A stretch of 5,784 nt of DNA. Source: Chloroflexota bacterium. Lineage in GTDB: Bacteria > Chloroflexota > Chloroflexia > Thermomicrobiales > UBA6265. The notes beneath the pieces were generated by a model. The model was not told the origin of the DNA and made no database searches. It was given only the letters and a program-made list of their open reading frames with translations. The DNA lies in contig JAEVYR010000215.1 in assembly GCA_023392645.1 (NCBI GenBank), forward strand, positions 1 through 5,784. Reading direction: 5' to 3'. Position numbers and translations under genes: made by a program. Below are positions 1 through 5,020 of the stretch, piece by piece (position 1 is the stretch's first letter; each line of letters opens with the position of its first letter).

Positions 1-943
1 GCATCAGGAAGACGAGCACGTAGGCGAAGGCGACGCCGGTGGTGATCGTCAGCAGGGTGGCGGAGTTGTACAGCGTCGTCAGGTACTGCGACGACGCGCC
101 GCGGTGCGTTTCCCAGAGCCCGTGCGAAAGAATGATCCATCCGATCAGAATCCCCATCGCGACAACCATCAGCAGAATCAACCGCCAAATCTCGTAGATG
201 TTGCCGAGCTTCCAGAGCGTCGAGAAGATCAGCCCGTACCCGCCCGTGGCGAAGGCCGTGGCGATCGTCGTCTTGAAGCTCGGGAAGAGCGCCCAAGGTC
301 GATTGGCGTAGACCATGCCCGCCAGCAGGCGCAGCTGGCCCGCCAGGCGCGGTGCGACGTAGCGGATGTCGACGCCTCGCTCGTCGTGCGTCGGATTGAC
401 CTCCTTCGCGATGTGCGCGCTGATCTTTGGCTTCTCACGCTGCTTCCGTCCCACGCTGGGCTCGTCTGTGGCTGGGGCTGCGGTTTCGCGCCAGCGCATC
501 TCGTCCACCAGCTCGATGAGCATCGCCCGCACGCGGTGCCGGAGATGGATGACCCCGAGGGGCGGGACCGAGATCCAGGCAAGGCCGCGCTCAACGCTGG
601 CTTCGGCGACGACGATCGCGTGGTCGTGCACGGGCAGGTCGGTGATGGCGATGGCAACGTCCCAGCCATGCTCCGCCCGCCAGTTTTCGACCTCGTCGAG
701 CAGGCGGGGCGTCTCGATGTTGCTGCCCGTGAGCGGGTCTGCGACGACCTTGATCTCCCACGTGGCGTCGTCGTCGACGGTCTCGGCCAGCAGGTTGGGC
801 AGGCTGCCGCAGATGTCGCGCGTCAAGCGCTCGCACTCGCCCGGGCTCGGCACGAGGCCGACGGTGAGCACGCCCGGCGCGTCGGAGGCGTCGAGCTGAT
901 CAATATCGGAGGCGCGGTAGTTCTGGGCCTGCGTGTCGGACAT
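1..943 (-). CDS. Conserved hypothetical membrane protein, N-terminal 314 residues (3' end outside window)
   Basis: The frame opens at an ATG (943-941) and stays open to the left edge, so the C-terminus is missing. The start is supported by GGAAAG seven bases upstream. Residues about 25-150 look like a soluble alpha/beta domain: a hydrophobic strand (VLTVGLVPSPGE), a DPLTG motif at 69-73, a helix ending ENWRAEHGW, a strand (DVAIAITDLPV), and a long helix after LGVIHLRHRVRAM. A charged linker follows (about 150-190, Lys/Arg/Glu-rich). Hydrophobic stretches at about 221-243, 252-274 and 290-314 are probable membrane helices, so the soluble part is likely cytoplasmic. From memory the layout resembles uncharacterised proteins of high-GC Actinomycetota and Chloroflexota; I know no function. 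It lies 81 bases after the transporter operon on the same strand and could be read through from it, but the gap and its own ribosome binding site suggest an independent gene. Coding status is well supported; function is unknown. Confidence 0.85.
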   Translation of the reverse strand, partial: MSDTQAQNYRASDIDQLDASDAPGVLTVGLVPSPGECERLTRDICGSLPNLLAETVDDDATWEIKVVADPLTGSNIETPRLLDEVENWRAEHGWDVAIAITDLPVHDHAIVVAEASVERGLAWISVPPLGVIHLRHRVRAMLIELVDEMRWRETAAPATDEPSVGRKQREKPKISAHIAKEVNPTHDERGVDIRYVAPRLAGQLRLLAGMVYANRPWALFPSFKTTIATAFATGGYGLIFSTLWKLGNIYEIWRLILLMVVAMGILIGWIILSHGLWETHRGASSQYLTTLYNSATLLTITTGVAFAYVLVFLM

Positions 944-950
944 CGCGTCG

Positions 951-956
951 CTTTCC
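951..956 (-). promoter_or_regulatory. Ribosome binding site of the membrane-protein gene
   Basis: On the minus strand GGAAAG lies seven bases before the ATG at 943. It is the best Shine-Dalgarno-like match in the 81-base gap and is the reason for choosing this start, as no ATG lies in frame just upstream. Confidence 0.6.
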
Positions 957-1024
957 GGAGATGGGCGGGCAGCGCGACGGGTGCGCCGCTGCCGACTCCG
1001 GCCGCAAGTGGAGTGCCGACGGCG

Positions 1025-1945
1025 CTAGGTCCGGCGCTGGCGAGGATCGAGGGCGTCGCGTAGCCCGTCGCCGAGCAGGTTGCAGCCGAGCACGACGACC
1101 GTGATGGCGATGCCGGGGTACATCATCAGCTGGGGCGCGTTGAGGAAGAACAGCCGCCCGTCGCTGAGCATCGTGCCCCACTCCGGCGTGGGTGGCTGGG
1201 CGCCGAGGCCGAGGAAGCTCAGCCCCGAGATCGCCAGCATCAGCGAGCCGAGCTCCAGCGTCGCGAGCACGATCACGGAGGGGACCACATTCGGCAGGAT
1301 GTGGCGGAAGATCATCCGATTCCTGCCGCAGCCGCAGCAGTGAGCGGAGAGCACGTAATCGTTCTGAGTCACCTTCAGCGTCAGGCCACGTACCACACGA
1401 GCGTAGTCGACCCACCACACGGCGACCATGCCGATCAGCACGTTGGTCAGGCTCGGCCCCATCATGCCGACGATTGCCAGCGCCAGGATGATGCTCGGAA
1501 ACGCCAGCAGGACATCGACGAGCCGCATCAGCAGGTCGTCGATAAGTCCGCCGAAGTAGCCGGCGAGAATGCCGACCGTCAGGCCGAGCACGACGATGCC
1601 GGTGGCGGCCAGCGCCGCCGCGCCGAGCGACCAGCGCGCGCCATACACGATGCGGCTGAACAGGTCCCGGCCGAGGTTGTCGGTGCCCAGCCAGTGGTCG
1701 GCCGAGGGGCCGGCGAGGTTGGCCAGCGGATCGAGCGCGGTCGGGTCGTGCGTCGCGATCAGCGGCGCGAAGATCGCGCCGATCGTGACAATGCCGAGGA
1801 TGACGAGCCCCGCCAGCGACGAGCGGTCGCGCAGCACCGCCCGCAACGCGTCGAATCGCTTCGGACGCCACGTGCGCTCCAGGGGTCGGGCAGTGGTTCG
1901 TTCGACGGTCGCGCCGAGGGTGGGCGAGGTGGTCGTCTGAGCCAT
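1025..1945 (-). CDS. dppC: ABC transporter permease, DppC/OppC-type (peptide/nickel class)
   Basis: This 306-residue protein is an inner-membrane permease half of a peptide/nickel/opine-class ABC importer, pairing with the DppB-type subunit upstream. Visible features are: an OppC N-terminal region with a cytoplasmic tail and first helix (about 43-63); the family signature HWLGTDNLGRDLFSRI (84-99); membrane helices near 107-129, 147-163, 165-180, 220-240 and 274-292; the EAA coupling loop (about 196-218, ending RHILPN); and the family motif LSFLGLGAQPPTPEWG (242-257). Length is normal. The ATG is four bases after the stop of the DppB-type gene, with no strong Shine-Dalgarno, which suggests translational coupling. 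One oddity is that the EAA loop reads SAHCCGCGRN where relatives usually have something like AARALGAS, giving His202, Cys203, Cys204 and Cys206. The family is clear. The substrate is not, so the symbol denotes the family only. Confidence 0.95.
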   Translation of the reverse strand: MAQTTTSPTLGATVERTTARPLERTWRPKRFDALRAVLRDRSSLAGLVILGIVTIGAIFAPLIATHDPTALDPLANLAGPSADHWLGTDNLGRDLFSRIVYGARWSLGAAALAATGIVVLGLTVGILAGYFGGLIDDLLMRLVDVLLAFPSIILALAIVGMMGPSLTNVLIGMVAVWWVDYARVVRGLTLKVTQNDYVLSAHCCGCGRNRMIFRHILPNVVPSVIVLATLELGSLMLAISGLSFLGLGAQPPTPEWGTMLSDGRLFFLNAPQLMMYPGIAITVVVLGCNLLGDGLRDALDPRQRRT

Positions 1946-1949
1946 GGCG

Positions 1950-2888
1950 TCAGCGGTCCGCGAGGCGAATGCGCGGGTCGATCAGGCCGTAGCCGAGGTC
2001 GACCAGCAGGTTGATCAGGAGAAAGGCGGTGCCCATGAAAATCACGAACCCCTGGATCATCGGGTAATCACGGTCAAAGATCGCGTCGACGACCAGCTTG
2101 CCGATCCCCGGCCAGGCGAAAATCGTCTCGACGATCACCGCGCCGCCGAGCATGCCGGCGAGCCGCATGCCGAGCACCGTCGAGATCGGGATCAACGTGT
2201 TTCGCAGCGCGTGGCGCACCATCACGCTGCTGCCGCGCAGCCCCTTCGCCCTGGCGGTTCGGACGTAGTCCTGGTTGAGTGTTTCCAGCATCTCGGCGCG
2301 GGTCAGGCGCATCAGGCTGGCGCTGCCGCCGATGCCAAGGGTGAGCGCCGGCATGATCGCGTGCTTCCACGTTTCGCTGCCCGCCACCGGCAGCCAGCCG
2401 AGCCGCACCGAAAGCAGCAGGATCAGCAGGTAGGCGACCCAGTAGGACGGCATCGACGCGCCTACCAGCGCGAGCACGCGGCTGAGGTGCTCGAGCGGGC
2501 CGCGCTGGTGGACGGCGGCGAGGATGCCGAGCGGGATCGCGAGGAGAATCGCGAGCAGCAACCCACCGCCGGCGATCTGGAGCGTGGTCGGAAACCTGTC
2601 GGCCAGCGACGCCAGCACCGGAGTGCCGGTGCGATAGGACGTGCCGAGGTCGCCGGTGACGGCGTCGCCCAGCCACCGCGCGTAGCGGATCGGGGCGGGA
2701 TCGTCCAGCCCCATCTGCTCGCGCGCGGCGGTGGTTTCCTCCGCGGTCGGCTGGCGGCCGAGCTCGCGCTGCAGCGCCAGCCGGGCGGGATCGCCCGGCG
2801 TCAGGCTCGCGAGCGTGAACGCGACGAGGGAGATCCCGATCCAGACCGGGACGAGATAGAGCAGGCGGCGGGCGACGAAGCGAAGCAT
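1950..2888 (-). CDS. dppB: ABC transporter permease, DppB/NikB-type (peptide/nickel class)
   Basis: This 312-residue protein is the other permease half of the importer. Family features in order are: an N-terminal helix starting MLRFVARRLLYLVPV (1-15) with LTPGDPARLAL after it (29-39); the periplasmic GDLGTSYRTGTPV segment (79-91); helices around 102-124, 136-160, 176-192, 235-255 and 280-300; the EAA loop DYVRTARAKGLRG (207-219) followed by RHALRNTLIP; the motif IFAWPGIGKLVVDAI (256-270) with RDYPMIQ; and the C-terminal DPRIR. By eye the segment from GASMPSYW and the IFAWPGIG/RDYP region resemble E. coli NikB closely, but DppB and GsiC relatives share these motifs, so nickel, peptide and glutathione-type substrates all remain possible. 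The start codon is six bases after the stop of the binding-protein gene, and the nearest GGAGG is 17 bases upstream, too far to be typical, so coupling is likely. It is intact and of normal length. Confidence 0.96.
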   Translation of the reverse strand: MLRFVARRLLYLVPVWIGISLVAFTLASLTPGDPARLALQRELGRQPTAEETTAAREQMGLDDPAPIRYARWLGDAVTGDLGTSYRTGTPVLASLADRFPTTLQIAGGGLLLAILLAIPLGILAAVHQRGPLEHLSRVLALVGASMPSYWVAYLLILLLSVRLGWLPVAGSETWKHAIMPALTLGIGGSASLMRLTRAEMLETLNQDYVRTARAKGLRGSSVMVRHALRNTLIPISTVLGMRLAGMLGGAVIVETIFAWPGIGKLVVDAIFDRDYPMIQGFVIFMGTAFLLINLLVDLGYGLIDPRIRLADR

Positions 2889-2894
2889 GTGGCG

Positions 2895-4466
2895 TTACTC
2901 GCTCGCCTCCAGCGAGGTCCAGCGCTGGTTGACGCCGGAGGCATGCTGGTCGAACGCCGCGATCGCGCTCGACGCGCCGTTGAGTCGGTAGAAGCCGCAG
3001 AGCGGCACCACCACGCGCGCCTCGTTGATCACGACGTTCATCGCCTTCGCGGCGGCCTCCTGGACCTCGGCCATTTCGACCGCCTCGCGGGCGATCGTGA
3101 TCTGCTCGTCGAACGCCGCGCCCGGCGCGAACGCGCGACCGTACATTGTCGCCTCGGGATCACCGTCCTCCGGCGGGGTGGTGAAGAGCAGGTCGGGCAG
3201 GAAGGCGGGATTGCCGTCGTTCTGGCTGCCGGCTTCGAGCCAGAGATCCCCCTCGCCGAGGGCAAGGCGCTGCTCGTAGGTGGCGGTGTCGGGCGTCTGG
3301 ACGATTTCGACGTCGATGCCCACCGCCTTGAGCTGCGCCTGGATCACCTCCGGCACGGAGCCATGGTCGGCGGCGGTGCCGTACCCGTTGATCAGGGTCA
3401 GCTTGAGCGCGCGGCCGTCCTTTTCGCGGATGCCGCCGTCGCCTTCGACCCAGCCCGCCGCCTCCAGCGCCGCCCTGGCGGCCTCCGGGTCGGTTTGCGG
3501 CGCGTCGACGAGATCTGCGAAGTCGCCGAGGATCGCCGGCGGGATCATCGTCGTGCCCGGCTCGGCGTTGCCCTGCCAGGCGTTGTCGATGATTTGCTGT
3601 CGGTCGATCGCGGTCGAGACCGCCTCGCGGACGGCCGGATCCTGACCGAGATCGTAAGGTTCCGCCCCGTGGATCTGGATGTACATCGCCTCGTAGGCGC
3701 CGACCGGGCCGGTGATCAGCTTTGCCCCGGCGGCCTCGACCTGGCTCGCCGACTGGCGTGGCACGTCGGTGATCATGTCGACGTCGCCGGCCTGCAGCGC
3801 GAGCAGGCGCGCCGTCGGATCCGGGTAGAACCGGAAGGTGATTTCGCTGACGCCCGGCGCCTCGCCCCAGTAGTTGGGGTTCGCGGCGACGGTGTAGTGG
3901 TCGCCCTGGACGTACTCGACTTCCAGGAACGGGCCGGTGCCGTTGCGCGCTTCGGCCGGGTTGAGCCCGACCGGCAGGATCGAGTCGTTCGGGTGCCCGA
4001 CCTGCTGCATGAAGCGCCGGTTGGTGTACGACGGCGTGATCTCGACGGTGTGATCATCGACGATCACGGTCGAATCCTCGGCGACGCCGAGCACGCCGCC
4101 GCCGTTGCTGGCGATGCGGTCCATCGTGTACTTGACGGCTTCGGCGGTGAACGGGGTGCCGTCGTGGAAGGTGACGTCCTGCCGCAGGGCGATGCGCCAG
4201 GTGTTCGGCTCGACGAGCTCCCATGACTCGGCCAGCATCGGCTCGATCTGGTAGTCAGGCGTGAGGTAGACGAGAGATTCGAAGATGTTGGTGTTGAGCG
4301 GATAGAAGCCGACGTTGGCGCGTTCATCGACGCGATAGCCGTCTTCAGAAACGCCGATGCGGACCGCGCCGCCGGTCTGGGCGGCGACTTCGCGCAGCAT
4401 CGCCAGCGAAATGCTGGCCGAGCCGGTCGAGAGCACAAAGGTTCGCCGATTGAATCGTCGAGACAT
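2895..4466 (-). CDS. ABC transporter substrate-binding protein, family 5 (SBP_bac_5), Tat-exported
   Basis: This 523-residue extracytoplasmic solute-binding protein delivers substrate to the two permeases encoded directly downstream. The N-terminus MSRRFNRRTFVLSTGSAS carries a twin-arginine motif (R7-R8-x-F) and a short hydrophobic stretch to about residue 25, with probable cleavage near VAAQ (27-30). There is no lipobox cysteine. Family-5 features are IFESLVYLTPDYQIEPMLAE (61-80), the FHDGTPFTAEAVKYT motif (100-114), GTGPF with the following NPNYWGE (177-202), and the lobe-II motif VREAVSTAIDRQQII (279-293) with PGTTMIPP (303-310). Length matches the family. I chose the ATG at 4466 because AAGGAG sits six bases upstream and the signal peptide starts there. 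The frame is open up to 5057, but that extension crosses repeat DNA and has no protein character. A candidate promoter lies about 110 bases upstream. Neither this sequence nor the neighbours settle the ligand (peptide, nickel chelate, opine or other). Confidence 0.95.
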   Translation of the reverse strand: MSRRFNRRTFVLSTGSASISLAMLREVAAQTGGAVRIGVSEDGYRVDERANVGFYPLNTNIFESLVYLTPDYQIEPMLAESWELVEPNTWRIALRQDVTFHDGTPFTAEAVKYTMDRIASNGGGVLGVAEDSTVIVDDHTVEITPSYTNRRFMQQVGHPNDSILPVGLNPAEARNGTGPFLEVEYVQGDHYTVAANPNYWGEAPGVSEITFRFYPDPTARLLALQAGDVDMITDVPRQSASQVEAAGAKLITGPVGAYEAMYIQIHGAEPYDLGQDPAVREAVSTAIDRQQIIDNAWQGNAEPGTTMIPPAILGDFADLVDAPQTDPEAARAALEAAGWVEGDGGIREKDGRALKLTLINGYGTAADHGSVPEVIQAQLKAVGIDVEIVQTPDTATYEQRLALGEGDLWLEAGSQNDGNPAFLPDLLFTTPPEDGDPEATMYGRAFAPGAAFDEQITIAREAVEMAEVQEAAAKAMNVVINEARVVVPLCGFYRLNGASSAIAAFDQHASGVNQRWTSLEASE

Positions 4467-4472
4467 CTGGTT

Positions 4473-4478
4473 CTCCTT
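4473..4478 (-). promoter_or_regulatory. Strong ribosome binding site deciding the substrate-binding protein start
   Basis: AAGGAG on the minus strand, six bases before the ATG at 4466. It is the best Shine-Dalgarno in the window. It fixes the start directly before the twin-arginine signal and argues against a longer protein starting further upstream. Confidence 0.85.
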
Positions 4479-4557
4479 CGGATGTCCTGGCGGTTCGCCG
4501 GCAACCAGGCGTGCCGGCTCTCGAATTGACCGCATGGGTACGTCGGAGGTCATGCTA

Positions 4558-4586
4558 CCACATACCGTGTGGGGGTATATAGCCCC
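4558..4586. promoter_or_regulatory. Overlapping dyad symmetries upstream of the transporter operon (possible operator)
   Basis: Three overlapping dyads fall in 29 bases: CCACA-TACCG-TGTGG (4558-4572), ATACC-N7-GGTAT (4562-4578), and GGGGGTATATAGCCCC (4571-4586), which is symmetric except for one central G/G pair. They lie 90-120 bases before the binding-protein start and overlap the candidate -10 box and presumed start of transcription, a usual place for a repressor site. No regulator gene is in the window and I do not recognise the motif. The symmetry is seen directly; an operator role is inference. Confidence 0.35.
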
Positions 4587-4604
4587 GCCTCGTCGTACCG
4601 CGAA
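4576..4604 (-). promoter_or_regulatory. Candidate promoter of the transporter operon
   Basis: On the minus strand a TTCGCG (-35-like, 3 of 6 against the sigma-70 consensus) is followed after exactly 17 bases by TATATA (-10-like, 4 of 6). Transcription would begin near 4569 and leave a leader of about 100 bases before the ATG at 4466. The matches are weak, but TATATA is one of few AT-only hexamers in this GC-rich region and it is correctly placed for the operon. Confidence 0.3.
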
Positions 4605-4691
4605 TATGATGCGATGGAAGCGCAGGCACCAACCACACGCCACCGGGGTATTTTGGCTCGGGGATCGGGCAACGATGCGGTGATTCGGTGG

Positions 4692-4747
4692 GCCCGCCCC
4701 GAGCTGCCCTGAGCGCGAGCGGAGCCCGCGTCGAATGGGGGGCGGGC
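4692..4747. repeat. 56-bp palindromic repeat unit, GCCCGCCCC arms
   Basis: A perfect 9-base inverted repeat, GCCCGCCCC (4692-4700) and GGGGCGGGC (4739-4747), encloses 38 bases containing CCCTGAGCGCGAGCGGAG and GTCGAA. From memory, the inner words CCCTGAGCG and GTCGAA are like those in dispersed palindromic repeats of high-GC bacteria (the CCCTTCGAC...CTGAGGG style). It lies 46 bases from the larger nested palindrome. The inverted arms are seen directly; membership of a dispersed family is inference. Confidence 0.5.
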
Positions 4748-4793
4748 AGTCGTTCGTAACTGCCAACCTTCGGTTCCTGAATTCAGGTAACGT

Positions 4794-4915
4794 TGTCATT
4801 TCGACCGGAGTGTCGCTGTGCGACACGCAGCGGAGAAATCTCTGCCGTTCCGTGATGCAGCGGCCGAGCGCAAGAGATTTCTCGACACGGCCCTGCGGGC
4901 CGGCTCGAAATGACA
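4794..4915. repeat. 122-bp nested palindromic repeat (REP/MITE-like), TGTCATTTCGA termini
   Basis: The element is bounded by a perfect 11-base inverted repeat: TGTCATTTCGA (4794-4804) and TCGAAATGACA (4905-4915). A second perfect 11-base pair is nested inside: GAGAAATCTCT (4833-4843) and AGAGATTTCTC (4873-4883). Each segment between outer and inner arms holds its own hairpin: TGTCG-CTGTG-CGACA (4811-4825) on the left and CGGCCC-TGC-GGGCCG (4888-4902) on the right. There is no transposase frame and no clear target-site duplication. I recall very similar termini (TGTCATTTCGA with GAGAAATCTC) from dispersed intergenic repeats in Chloroflexota and some other phyla. The structure points to a non-autonomous mobile or REP-type element rather than a gene. 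Confidence 0.75.
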
Positions 4916-4969
4916 TCGGACGGTGGTGACAAGCGTCGGGCGTTGGCACCATCGTACGAGCCGGCCCAC

Positions 4970-4986
4970 GGTGGGTCGGGCCCACC
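4970..4986 (-). terminator. GC-rich hairpin downstream of the SIS-domain gene (possible terminator)
   Basis: GGTGGG-TCGGG-CCCACC forms a perfect 6-base stem with a 5-base loop, 34 bases past the stop codon of the SIS-domain gene. No T-run follows on the minus strand, so it does not fit the classical intrinsic terminator. High-GC bacteria do use hairpins without a T-tract, so this remains a weak candidate. Confidence 0.25.
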
Positions 4987-5001
4987 GGGATCCACCGGGA
5001 T
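4982..5001. repeat. 10-bp tandem direct repeat, two copies
   Basis: CCACCGGGAT occurs twice with no spacer (4982-4991 and 4992-5001). The first copy supplies part of the right arm of the adjacent hairpin. It may be a replication-slippage duplication just after the SIS-domain gene; no function is evident. Confidence 0.6.
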
Positions 5002-5020
5002 GATGTCGGTCTCGGCCCGG

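Larger units (their letters stand above)
4467..5020. other. Intergenic region between the SIS-domain gene and the transporter operon
   Basis: This 554-base stretch holds no convincing gene on either strand. The short open frames here (such as 4357-4683 and 4735-4929 on plus, or 4783-5088 on minus) overlap repeats or neighbouring genes, lack good ribosome binding sites and have arginine/serine-rich composition typical of high-GC shadows. The sequence is instead structured. From right to left it holds a GC-rich hairpin with a tandem repeat, a 122-base nested palindrome, a second palindromic unit, and then dyads with a candidate promoter before the transporter gene. I see no tRNA-like or recognisable riboswitch fold. 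Confidence 0.7.

Noticed and set aside
995..1014. ACTCC-N10-GGAGT dyad between the DppC-type gene and the membrane-protein gene, considered as terminator
   Set aside because: Only five base pairs with a ten-base loop and no T-run; too weak to call a terminator.
104..1063. 319-codon open frame on the plus strand
   Set aside because: It is the shadow of the minus-strand membrane-protein gene (943 to 1), which has a good start, a ribosome binding site, and sensible strand, helix and membrane patterns. The plus frame has low-complexity Arg/Asp/Gly/His composition.
900..1871. 323-codon minus-strand frame overlapping the DppC-type gene
   Set aside because: It is a different frame of the same strand across a clear permease gene, with Arg/Ala/His-rich composition and no domain.
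4050..4067. GTGATC-ATCGAC-GATCAC inverted repeat
   Set aside because: It lies inside the binding-protein coding sequence (VIVDDH region) and is explained by common Ile/Val/Asp codons; a chance dyad.
1944..4226. 760-codon open frame on the plus strand
   Set aside because: It lies antisense to the well-supported permease and binding-protein genes. Its product is rich in Arg, Asp, Gly and His with no domain pattern, which is typical of antisense shadow frames in high-GC coding DNA.
4558..4586. NikR-type operator upstream of the transporter
   Set aside because: The E. coli NikR site has GTATGA and TCATAC half-sites spaced 16 bases apart. Only loose GGTAT/ATACC similarity is present and the spacing does not fit.
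4735..4929. Small plus-strand open frame of 64 codons in the intergenic gap
   Set aside because: It spans the whole 122-bp palindromic repeat, so its open frame reflects repeat sequence. No conserved-looking protein character is visible.
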